Origin: Methanobacteriota archaeon
Lineage (GTDB): Archaea; Halobacteriota; Methanosarcinia; Methanosarcinales; Methanosarcinaceae
NCBI GenBank assembly: GCA_030837265.1
Contig: JAUPKV010000110.1
Location: forward strand, 1 to 7,531
Direction: 5' to 3'
Length of the DNA: 7,531 nucleotides
In this document: one piece after another, positions 1 through 6,034 of the stretch
Position numbering within the stretch: the stretch's first letter is position 1
Layout of the letters: every line of letters begins with the position of its first letter
Made by a program: the position numbers and the translations under genes
The notes under the pieces: generated by a model
Database searches by the model: none
What the model was told of the DNA's origin: nothing
What the model saw: the letters and a program-made list of their open reading frames with translations, nothing else

Positions 1-520
1 CCTGAGGGGTTGTGACAAGTACCGAGCCATCACAATTAGGAATAAGCTGTGCAACACTCAAGGGTTCGTCTCCTGTTCCTGGAGGCAGATCTATAATCAG
101 GAAATCAAGTTCTCCCCAGTAAACTTCTTCCAGAAACTGTTTGATGGCTCCCATTTTTGCAGGTCCCCTCCAGATAATAGGAGAGTCCTTATTTTCGAGC
201 AGAAAACCTATGGACATCAAGGAAAGGTTGGGAAGGACCTGTATTGGAAGTATACCCTGTTCGTTAACATCCGGTCTTTCAGATTCTAACCCAAAGATCG
301 TTGGAATAGTTGGACCGTGTATATCGCAGTCCAACAGACCCACTCTGTATCCACGCAGGGCGAGCCCTGTAGCTAAATTTGCAGCAACTGTACTTTTCCC
401 TACTCCGCCTTTCCCGCTCATTACCATGATTTTACGTTTGATGCGCCTGAGATTGACTACAATTTTTGGCTCTTCTGGTTTTTTTGATAAGCTTTCTAGT
501 GGTTGAACTTTATCTGTCAT
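1..520 (-). CDS. Mrp/NBP35-family P-loop ATPase (Fe-S cluster carrier type), 3' end beyond window
   Basis: An N-terminal stretch of 173 codons is open on the minus strand from ATG at 518-520 to the window edge, so the gene is partial only because the window ends. The protein shows the deviant Walker A of the MinD/Mrp class, GKGGVGKST at residues 36-44 with the signature lysine K37. The switch I segment DCDIHGPT is at 64-71 and the Walker B/switch II segment [11 protein letters not shown] at 142-152. These are diagnostic for Mrp/ApbC/NBP35 proteins, cytoplasmic ATPases that bind and transfer Fe-S clusters. The first 30 residues contain no cysteines, so this is the short Mrp form without the four-cysteine NBP35 N-terminus. 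The C-terminal CxxC expected in the family lies outside the window. A TATA-type promoter lies about 105-120 bases upstream, inside a sequence repeated at 2749-2830. The family call is secure; the client protein is not known. Confidence 0.93.
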   Translation of the reverse strand, partial: MTDKVQPLESLSKKPEEPKIVVNLRRIKRKIMVMSGKGGVGKSTVAANLATGLALRGYRVGLLDCDIHGPTIPTIFGLESERPDVNEQGILPIQVLPNLSLMSIGFLLENKDSPIIWRGPAKMGAIKQFLEEVYWGELDFLIIDLPPGTGDEPLSVAQLIPNCDGSVLVTTPQ

Positions 521-559
521 TTTTATCGCCTGTTGATAGGAATTCCCGAATTAAATCAT

Positions 560-641
560 GTGACCTTCGGAAGACACGCTATTTTGCGTTTAACTCATGA
601 TTATTAAATTACACATATGCGAAGTATAATAAATAACCTTT
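560..641 (-). repeat. Promoter/leader repeat, copy 1 (inverted partner at 2749-2830)
   Basis: Read on the minus strand, this 82-base segment aligns with the plus strand of 2749-2830 at roughly 60 of 83 columns (hand alignment, two or three single-base gaps). The best blocks are the TATA box, a perfect 14-base TCGCATATGTGTAA at 609-622, GAGTTAA, CGTG and AAGGTCAC. It covers the promoter, the predicted transcript start and the upstream half of the mrp leader. The function is unknown; a shared operator or leader element is the simplest reading. Confidence 0.7.
625..641 (-). promoter_or_regulatory. Candidate box A promoter for the mrp-type gene
   Basis: On the minus strand the sequence reads AAAGGTTATTTATTATA, an archaeal BRE-plus-TATA arrangement. 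It would place the transcript start near 600-605 and leave an 80-90 base leader before the ATG at 520. The same box recurs in the inverted copy at 2749-2830, which supports its importance. Confidence 0.55.
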
Positions 642-725
642 GATCATGATATGTCTTTCAAGATCGTTTTATGGATTGTTCACATCAATCCCTCTATTTC
701 ACAATGTCGACCTGTCTAATATGAA

Positions 726-735
726 TTATTATATA
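726..735 (+). promoter_or_regulatory. Candidate box A of the former P-type ATPase gene
   Basis: The sequence TTATTATATA precedes the ATPase reading frame by 60 bases, which fits a transcript start near 758-762 and a leader of about 35 bases. It is called from sequence and spacing only. The gene it served is now broken. Confidence 0.4.
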
Positions 736-794
736 GGTTTCCATATAATTTTGAATATTATTCATACGGGCAGCATTATTCGGGCTGGAATATT

Positions 795-2753
795 ATGGTT
801 GGGCAAAGATCTCCTACTGTAGAGTATACAGCGATATCCGTCGAGGAAGCTATCAAAAGATTAAGTACTGACACAAATACAGGCTTATCGACCGAAAGCG
901 TCAAAGGGAGAATTCACAAAACAGGGTATAACGAGGTACCTGAGAAAAAACAAAGTATCCGGCTTAATTTTTTAAAGAGGTTCTTGGGCCTTACTCCCTG
1001 GATGCTTGAAATAACCATAATCCTCTCTTACGTATTAGGAAGATATATCAACCTCGTTGTTATGCTTTCCTGCTGTTCATGAACGCAGTACTGAGTTTTT
1101 TCCAGGAGCAGCAGTCTTTTCGGGTCGTAGAATCACTAAAACTAAAGCTAAACGTTGAAGCAAAAGTGCTCCGAGATGGAAACTGGTCAACCTTACCGGC
1201 ACGAGAGCTGGTGCCTGGAGACATAGCGAGAGTAAGGGCCGGAGATTTTGTCCCGGCGGATATAAAGATAATTGATGGAAATGCGGAGGTCGATCAATCA
1301 GCAATAACTGGAGAATCCTTTGCCCTGGGGAAAAAGAAAGGAGACATCATCTATTCAGGCTCAATTGTCCGAAAGGGAGAGGCTACCGGTGCAGTAGTAT
1401 CAACTGGAGTACAGACCAATTTCGGCCGGACAGCACAACTGGTTCATATTGCCAGACCGAAAATGTATGTCGAAGAAGTCATTACTAACCTGCTCAAATG
1501 GCTTCTTTCGCTGGTAGTTGCTTTGCTAGCCATTGCTTTTACAGTCTCTTACCTCAGGGGCATCAACCTTGTAGAGATACTTCCACTGGCATTGATATTA
1601 CGGGTCTCATCCGTCCCTGTCGCGCTGCCTACTATGTTCACTGTAACCATGGCCTTGGGCTCGCAGGAACTTGCTAAGAAGGGTGTGCTGGTTACACGAC
1701 TTGATGCATCACAAGATGCATCTATGATGGATATTTTGTGTGCAGATAAAACAGGCACAATCACCTCGAATAAGTTATCAGTGGCTGAGGTAACAGCATT
1801 TGATGGTTATACGAAAGAAGATGTAATCCTATTTGGAGCACTTGCGTCCAGTGAGGCAAACCAGGATCCAATAGATATCGCTTTCCTTGAAGCTGCCAGG
1901 CAGAAAGGGGTCGATACAGGTGATTTTGTACAGGTTGGTTTCACGCCTTTTGACCCGTCAAGCCGGAGAACGGAATCGATCGTACAAAAAAATAACGACC
2001 GTATCCGGGTGACCAAGGGTGCGGTAAAGACTCTTGCAGCTTTATGTGGCTATGATGCCGAACAAATATCCATTCTGGAAAAGGAGATGGACGTATATGC
2101 TAAAAAAGGTTACAGGACTCTCGCCGTGGCGGTGGACAGAAAAGGGTCCGGAATAGAACTTCTTGGCATGGCAGCTCTTTATGACGCCCCCAGATCGGAA
2201 TCTGCCAGGCTGATCCGAGCTTAAAAGTCTTGGCATCACGACGAAGATGCTTACTGGAGATTCGCTGTCAGTTGCAAATGAAGTTGCAAAAGACTCGGGA
2301 ATTGAGGGGAGGATTATCAGAGGCCCGGAACTGAGAGAAATAGAAAGCTCATCAACAAAAAAAGCTGCACAGGTTAGCGAGCAAAGTGGCGTCTTTGCCG
2401 AGATATACCCAGAAGATGTAGGGATGAGCTACCTTGGACTAACTGGAGATACAGGGCTGCATACTTTTGTTTTTGACATGCTGATCTTCGGAAGTATGTT
2501 CACGATACTTACAGTGAGAGAAAAGGGCTATTTCTGGGAGTCCTTTCCCAGTAAAACACTTGTGATCGCTATATGTGGAGATTTTGTAATGACTTTTTTA
2601 ATATCATATTTTGGAATTCCTGGCTTAGTGCCAATTCCTGCAGAGTATATCCTGATAGCAATAATATGGTACTTGACGTTTGCTCTAGTCGTTAATGATA
2701 TAGTAAAAGTTAACATATTGAGACACAGAAAAGTGAACAAGATCCATAAATAG
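795..2753 (+). pseudogene. Plasma-membrane-type (P3A, proton-pumping-like) P-type ATPase, disrupted by two frameshifts and an internal deletion
   Basis: Three frames together give about 650 residues of a cation-transporting P-type ATPase most like the P3A plasma-membrane H+-ATPases of plants, fungi and methanogens, which normally have about 800 or more. The first piece (795 to about 1066) holds the N-terminal cation-ATPase domain and first membrane helix. A one-base loss near 1065-1067 shifts the frame. The second piece carries the actuator TGES (1307-1318), the ion-path proline segment VPVALP, the phosphorylation site DKTGT (1745-1759) and FDPSSRRTE. Near 2216-2219 two bases are missing, probably a GA from a GAGAG run, after LIR; the frame resumes with ELKSLG and MLTGD (2247-2261). 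Near 2412-2423 the protein jumps from FAEIYPED to GMSYLGLTGD, skipping the GDGVNDAP hinge and the following membrane helices. The last helices then run to the TAG at 2751. The enzyme cannot cycle without the hinge. KGAV in place of the usual KGAP suggests further drift. The ion specificity is inferred from the family. Confidence 0.9.
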
Positions 2754-2830
2754 GTATTTATAATACATCGCATATGTGTAAGTTGGTGACCATAGAGTTA
2801 AGTGTGAGTTTCGTGCTTTTCAAAGGTCAC
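2749..2830 (+). repeat. Promoter/leader repeat, copy 2, facing the NifX-like gene
   Basis: This is the inverted partner of 560-641, about 73% identical by hand alignment. It starts at the very end of the ATPase remnant and includes a box A (TATTTATAATA, 2755-2765), a perfect 14-base core TCGCATATGTGTAA (2768-2781) and AAGGTCAC at its end (2823-2830). If active it would start a plus-strand transcript near 2785-2792, about 395 bases before the NifX-like start codon. No coding continuation of mrp follows it, so the copy appears restricted to promoter and leader. Confidence 0.65.
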
Positions 2831-3184
2831 CCAATACAAACCCAGAGAAGATTCCCATATATCTGGAACTCTGATTTATCCAGAGGATATCAGCGCTACT
2901 TATACCTTGTGGCCTTCAACAGCAGACCCGATAAACCTCCTGAATAGAATAGGAGTTTTGGAGCAGTCAACACAAGTTTGAGTTACTCTTAAAGATGCGA
3001 TACAATGAAAGATGCGATACAATGAAACCGCATGAGTAAAGGACGTTTATCAAACTATCCAAACGCAACTCTGGAAGTATTGCTGCATCGACGGCGATGA
3101 AGAGGAAAGAGACTGATTGAAAGTCATTACTGCTGTCCCAAAGAAAGGAAAGCAGCAAGGATAATTATATAGGAAGTGTAGAAA
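2831..3184 (+). other. Gene-free interval between ATPase remnant and NifX-like gene
   Basis: About 350 bases hold no open frame that I recognise on either strand. Short plus-strand frames here are broken by several stops and resemble nothing I know. The interval contains a perfect 17-bp tandem duplication (2991-3024) and, near its end, an AT-rich AATTATATAGG (3162-3172) that lies too close to the next start codon to be its promoter. It may be a long leader for the gene at 3185, a noncoding RNA, or the residue of a lost gene. Confidence 0.5.
2991..3024 (+). repeat. Perfect 17-bp tandem duplication
   Basis: The unit AAAGATGCGATACAATG occurs twice back to back (2991-3007 and 3008-3024), followed by a further AAA. 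Two identical copies with no decay suggest a recent slippage event or selection. There are too few copies, and no spacers, for a CRISPR array. Confidence 0.9.
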
Positions 3185-3559
3185 GTGACAAAAATAGCTA
3201 TACCATCAATTAATGACTTTGGACTTGAGTCTGATGTATTTGCCCATTTCGGAACATGCAAATATTTTACAATTGTAGATTTGCAGGATAAAAATATTGT
3301 TGGTGTTACGGCAATAAGCAACGGATCTCCTGACGGCGAGCATAACTGTACAGCTCCTTCGATACTCTTAGAGTCTCAAGGTGTTGACGCTGTACTGGTC
3401 TCTGGGATCGGCGGGAGACCATTTATTTCACTTGCGGAAAAGAACATCAAAGTATTTGCGGGAGCAATGGGTAAAGTTTCGGACACTATTCAGAACTATA
3501 ACAATGGGTTACTGTATGAATTAAATGCTAATGGCACCTGCAATTGTTCTCATCACTGA
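3185..3559 (+). CDS. NifX/NifB C-terminal-type (dinitrogenase iron-molybdenum cofactor family) protein
   Basis: This is a 124-residue single-domain protein of the family of NifX, NafY and the NifB C-terminal domain, small proteins that bind or carry Fe-S or FeMo-type cofactors. Family features in order are the opening strand KIAIPS (residues 3-8), SDVFAHFGTCKYFTIVD (16-32), the GEHNC segment (51-55), GVDAVLVSGIGGRPF (66-80), and IKVFAGAMGKVSDTIQNYNNG (88-108). The tail GTCNCSHH (117-124) is rich in cysteine and histidine and looks metal-binding. Start choice: GTG at 3185 follows AGGAAGTG (3171-3178), and an in-frame TAG at 3179-3181 rules out anything earlier. No nitrogenase genes are visible, so a role in nitrogen fixation should not be assumed; single-domain members are common in anaerobes. 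Its promoter may be the repeat copy at 2749-2830, which matches that of the Mrp-type gene. Confidence 0.9.
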   Translation: MTKIAIPSINDFGLESDVFAHFGTCKYFTIVDLQDKNIVGVTAISNGSPDGEHNCTAPSILLESQGVDAVLVSGIGGRPFISLAEKNIKVFAGAMGKVSDTIQNYNNGLLYELNANGTCNCSHH

Positions 3560-3617
3560 AAGATAATAGTTAAACTGATGAAAAAAATTCCTGTATACTG
3601 ATTTAGAAGGTAATGTG

Positions 3618-3950
3618 ATGCTTCCAAGTATGATTCAACTAAATAATAAGAATAGTTTAATAAAAAATCCTTTAAGCCACCATTTAAAATTTTTATTAAA
3701 TTTCTTAAATGATATCGAAATTAATAATCCTATATATAACTTCACTCTAGCGGGTCTAATTCTTGGAACAACTGGATTATCTATGACCCTGACTTCTGTG
3801 AAAAATATTTATTCTGTTGGAAGCTTTAATCTTGAAAATACCATTTTGATGACCTTACTAACTCTAATCGGGATTATTGTAGCTTATATTGGAGTTTTGC
3901 TACATCTGATAGCTGGCCTGGTCAGATACAAAGTAAATAGTTTTAAATAA
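3618..3950 (+). CDS. Small hypothetical membrane protein with two predicted helices
   Basis: I do not recognise this 110-residue protein. The first 40 residues are polar and basic, with HHLKFLLNFLNDIE suggesting an amphipathic helix. Two hydrophobic stretches follow, about 41-61 (FTLAGLILGTTGLSMTL) and 76-102 (ILMTLLTLIGIIVAYIGVLLHLIAG), and it ends with a basic RYKVNSFK tail. ATG at 3618 is preferred because GAAGG (3606-3610) lies seven bases before it; the adjacent GTG at 3615 would add one residue and leaves only four bases of spacing. It starts 58 bases after the NifX-like gene with no obvious terminator between, so joint transcription is likely. Its codons are more AT-rich than those of its neighbours. 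Confidence 0.72.
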   Translation: MLPSMIQLNNKNSLIKNPLSHHLKFLLNFLNDIEINNPIYNFTLAGLILGTTGLSMTLTSVKNIYSVGSFNLENTILMTLLTLIGIIVAYIGVLLHLIAGLVRYKVNSFK

Positions 3951-4162
3951 CCACCAGTCAGCTCAACTATTGTATCACAAATTTGGTATTAGATTATAAC
4001 TATCTCACATTTAAAGTTGAAATGTACTTTCGTATCTAACTACTTGGATTTGAAATTTCAATCGAAATTGGGGTTAAGAAGATAGATGTAAAAGAGATAA
4101 ACAGCTATGGACAAGAACTGGTTTTCGGGTTTTAATAAGTAAAAATTTATTTTGGAGTTTAT

Positions 4163-4537
4163 TTACTTGAACGGTACGAGATATACTCCGTCTGCTCTTT
4201 TTTGCCCTTTAACCAGCTCACAATGCCTGAGGAGAGCAAATTGATTCTCGGCTTCAATTTGAGATATACCGAGTTTCTTTGAAATTTCTTCCTTTTTTAC
4301 TCCGCCGCTTGAGACAATGAACTCATAGATAGCTTTCTGCAGATCGGTCAGACCTTGAGTTCCTTCAAGCCCGGCCTCCTCACGGAAGATTTTTTTGGAA
4401 CGTACCGCCCAGGGGTCACATGTCTGGATTCTGTGATGGCTTTCGATATAGCAGTCCTCACATAGAGTCTTGCCCTCTTCAATAATAGCGTCCTCATTCT
4501 CCAGTTCGCACCCACAGCTATCGCATTTTTCAGACAT
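4163..4537 (-). CDS. Zinc-ribbon / winged-helix putative transcriptional regulator, 124 aa
   Basis: The N-terminus carries two CxxC knuckles, CDSC (residues 5-8, with a further C10) and CEDC (26-29), typical of a small zinc ribbon. A conserved linker WAVRSKKIFREEAGLEG follows at 43-59. The C-terminal half (about 62-122) has a winged-helix pattern with LTDLQKAIYEFI, an EEISKKLGIS recognition region and a wing ending in VYLVPF. About 55 of 120 residues match the C-terminal part of the 199-aa protein at 5372-5971, so the two are paralogues; this one lacks the extra N-terminal winged helix. ATG at 4537 has a good ribosome site, GAAGG at 4546-4550, and a box A sits about 60 bases upstream, so it is probably transcribed on its own as well as by read-through. 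The target DNA and signal are unknown. Cysteine-bound zinc could act as a thiol switch, but that is inference. Confidence 0.85.
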   Translation of the reverse strand: MSEKCDSCGCELENEDAIIEEGKTLCEDCYIESHHRIQTCDPWAVRSKKIFREEAGLEGTQGLTDLQKAIYEFIVSSGGVKKEEISKKLGISQIEAENQFALLRHCELVKGQKRADGVYLVPFK

Positions 4538-4591
4538 TTGCTTTTCCTTCTGTCAATTCCAATCACTATAAACTTCTCGATCACCATTAAC

Positions 4592-4601
4592 TTATAAATT
4601 T
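4592..4601 (-). promoter_or_regulatory. Candidate box A for the 124-aa zinc-ribbon regulator
   Basis: The minus strand reads AAATTTATAAG just after the stop codon of the AhpD-like gene. It predicts a transcript start near 4568-4573 and a leader of about 30-35 bases containing the GAAGG ribosome site. This would uncouple the last gene of the minus-strand cluster from the two before it. Confidence 0.55.
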
Positions 4602-4608
4602 ACTTTTT

Positions 4609-4938
4609 TCAAAGGTCCAGTTCGTCCAGGATCTGAAGCACAACCATCGAACCGTAAGCTACTCCAGGCCCGCCGGACATCATTATGGCAGTACTCACAG
4701 CTTCCAGGATTTCCTCACGAGTTGCTCCCATTCGTGCAGCTTCAGGAATGTGCTTCCAGAGACAATATTCGCAGCGTATGGCTACTGCAATCCCTATCAT
4801 CATGAGTTCTTTTGTTTTGGCGCTTAGGGCTCCATCTTTCACAACCTCGGAATGAAGTCCCATAACAGCTTTCATTACTTCGGGAATTTGCGCAGCCAAT
4901 TCTTTTGCTTTTTCATCCACATCAGTCATTTTGCTCAA
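4609..4938 (-). CDS. AhpD-like / carboxymuconolactone decarboxylase family protein
   Basis: The 109-residue protein has the all-helical fold signature of the AhpD/CMD family. It contains KTKELMMIGIAVAIRCEYC (residues 41-59), the redox-type centre C56-x2-C59-x3-H63, GATREEILEAVSTAIMMSGGP (71-91) and a hydrophobic C-terminal helix. In AhpD the two cysteines and the histidine reduce a peroxidase partner; small members in anaerobes are mostly uncharacterised oxidoreductase-like proteins. The preferred start is TTG at 4936-4938, because GGAAGTGAG (4944-4952) sits five to nine bases before it; the ATG at 4927-4929 would give a protein three residues shorter and is too far from that site. The gene begins 14 bases after the stop of the ArsR-like gene, so the two are almost certainly co-transcribed and functionally linked. 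Confidence 0.92.
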   Translation of the reverse strand: MSKMTDVDEKAKELAAQIPEVMKAVMGLHSEVVKDGALSAKTKELMMIGIAVAIRCEYCLWKHIPEAARMGATREEILEAVSTAIMMSGGPGVAYGSMVVLQILDELDL

Positions 4939-4943
4939 TTCAT

Positions 4944-4952
4944 CTCACTTCC
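4944..4952 (-). promoter_or_regulatory. Ribosome binding site deciding a TTG start
   Basis: GGAAGTGAG on the minus strand directly follows the TAA of the ArsR-like gene. The nearest ATG (4941-4943) abuts it and runs only ATG AAT TGA before stopping. The next usable start is TTG at 4936-4938, in frame with the AhpD-like protein. Confidence 0.6.
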
Positions 4953-5291
4953 TTATTTTTTCATTTCTACATTTTCCAGATAACCTTCTCCCCGCAGGGT
5001 TGGGAAATAGAATATCTCTCCTTCATCTTCCTTTTTTTCTATGTAAAGGGAATCTTCCAGCATATTGAGGTGGAAATTTGTCATGTTATCGTCCAGGTTG
5101 AATTTCTCTTTTATTTCCTCAAAAGATCTCCTCCCATTTCCAAGAAAAATTAAGATTTCTCTTCGTGTGGTGTTTTGAAGGACTTTAAGCCCGAATTTAT
5201 GATCTTCGGTCGGGTTTCGTGTTAGCTTACCTTCGCGTTTCATTTGCTCGAGCCATTCTTCTTTTCTTCTTGTTTTTTCATCCGAGTCCAT
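4953..5291 (-). CDS. ArsR-like winged-helix transcriptional regulator
   Basis: This 112-residue protein opens with a charged helix (1-25, many K/R/E). A winged-helix domain follows at about 34-107: FGLKVLQNTTRREILIFLG (33-51) is the typical first helix of ArsR-type repressors. RSFEEIKEKFNLDDNMTNFHLNMLED (55-80) covers the helix-turn-helix with the N-x3-H-L-x2-L pattern. YIEKKEDEGEIFYFPTLRGEGYL (83-105) is the wing and last helix. No cysteine is present, so it is not a classic metal- or thiol-sensing ArsR. ATG at 5291 has a strong ribosome site, AAAGGTGA, ending about six bases before it. It is the first gene of a tight pair with the AhpD-like gene, and self-regulation of that pair is likely. 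The effector is unknown. Confidence 0.88.
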   Translation of the reverse strand: MDSDEKTRRKEEWLEQMKREGKLTRNPTEDHKFGLKVLQNTTRREILIFLGNGRRSFEEIKEKFNLDDNMTNFHLNMLEDSLYIEKKEDEGEIFYFPTLRGEGYLENVEMKK

Positions 5292-5371
5292 ATTCTTTCA
5301 CCTTTCAAAAGAATTCATTACATCTCACGTTTTTATTCTTCCGTTTCATTCGGTTTCGGTTTACAAGCAAT

Positions 5372-5971
5372 TCAAGCATCAAAAGGCACCATGTAGATCT
5401 CATTTTCTATTTTCCGCCCTTTTACAAGTTCACAGTGCCTCAGTATTGCAAGCTGGTCAATAGTTTCCTGATGTGTAAGCCCAAAGAGACCTGAGATTTT
5501 ATCTGGTGTAACCTGTCCTTCTATCTGTATAAAGTCAAAAAGTTCTTTCTGTAACTCCGTCAGTCCTTCTTTCCCTTTGAGACCATGCTGTTTCCTAAAA
5601 AGCTTTTTAGAACGTACTGCCATAGGGTCTGCGAACTTGACTATTTGGTGTCTTTCAAGATAACAATCCTTACACGTCGACTGCCCATTCTCTGTTACGT
5701 ATTCTGCCCCTGGAATTTCTTTCCCGCATACCGGACATATTATGAAATAGGGTACATTTTGGTCGAATTCCCGATTCCCTAATTTATTCGTTTTTACCAG
5801 GCCATGAAACTCCAGATAGCTTATTATTTCATAAACTGTTGATCGTGATAGTCCATACTCGGTTTTTGCTTTTTTTATAACGTCCCGAATATGGAAACCA
5901 CAGCCTATATGGGCTTTTTTTATGCATTCAATTATCCTGAATTCTTCTTCGTCAAGCACAATATTCATCAT
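5372..5971 (-). CDS. Winged-helix plus zinc-ribbon regulator, 199 aa, paralogue of the 124-aa protein
   Basis: Three parts are visible. Residues 7-66 form an N-terminal winged helix (FRIIECIKKAHIG, then IRDVIKKAKTEYGLSRSTVYEIISYLEFHGLVKT). Residues 75-110 form a zinc ribbon with CPVC (79-82) and CKDC (100-103). Residues 115-197 repeat the AVRSKKLFR linker and second winged helix of the 124-aa protein at 4163-4537, ending in IYMVPF. Two DNA-binding-like domains joined by a zinc ribbon suggest a dimeric or multi-site transcription factor. A GTG at 6014-6016 would add 15 residues, but that extension overlaps a TATA-like box and encodes unremarkable sequence. ATG at 5969-5971 has AGGA (5977-5980) five bases before it and is preferred. 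The gene lies 80 bases upstream of the ArsR-like gene on the same strand. The signal and targets are not evident. Confidence 0.85.
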   Translation of the reverse strand: MMNIVLDEEEFRIIECIKKAHIGCGFHIRDVIKKAKTEYGLSRSTVYEIISYLEFHGLVKTNKLGNREFDQNVPYFIICPVCGKEIPGAEYVTENGQSTCKDCYLERHQIVKFADPMAVRSKKLFRKQHGLKGKEGLTELQKELFDFIQIEGQVTPDKISGLFGLTHQETIDQLAILRHCELVKGRKIENEIYMVPFDA

Positions 5972-5991
5972 TTTCGTCCTTAAGGTGGCGA

Positions 5992-6003
5992 ATATAAAAT
6001 ATT
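5992..6003 (-). promoter_or_regulatory. Candidate box A for the 199-aa regulator
   Basis: The minus strand reads ATATTTTATATT, a good archaeal TATA box. It predicts a transcript start near 5968-5976, at or just before the ATG at 5971, so the message would be leaderless or nearly so. This argues against the longer GTG start at 6016. Confidence 0.45.
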
Positions 6004-6034
6004 TTGGAAGCTGCACTGCAAATAATTCAGCAAA

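Noticed and set aside
141..506. 121-residue plus-strand open frame
   Set aside because: It lies antisense to the clear Mrp-type coding sequence (Walker A, switch II) and has no recognisable features of its own.
640..822. 60-residue plus-strand open frame in the divergent promoter region
   Set aside because: It overlaps the ATPase promoter and start in another frame, has no ribosome site, and its composition is what AT-rich intergenic DNA yields.
1060..1085. Programmed frameshift joining the first two ATPase pieces
   Set aside because: No clear slippery heptamer with downstream structure is evident, and two further lesions downstream show the gene is decayed, so a mutation is simpler.
560..2830. 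The inverted repeats as terminal repeats of a transposon carrying the ATPase
   Set aside because: There is no transposase and no target-site duplication that I can see, and the repeat contains a functional-looking promoter of a neighbouring gene, so a control element is the better reading.
2991..3024. CRISPR-like repeat
   Set aside because: Two adjacent 17-bp copies with no spacer do not form an array.
3162..3172. AATTATATAGG as promoter of the NifX-like gene
   Set aside because: It would place the transcript start downstream of the GTG start codon at 3185, and the ribosome site at 3171 would not be transcribed.
4050..4061. TTGAAATTTCAA palindrome
   Set aside because: It is a 12-base perfect palindrome in AT-rich DNA between convergent genes with no promoter nearby; easily chance.
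5219..5494. 91-residue plus-strand open frame rich in F, S and L
   Set aside because: It is antisense to the ArsR-like gene and the end of the zinc-ribbon regulator, and the bias is the mirror of their K/E-rich codons.
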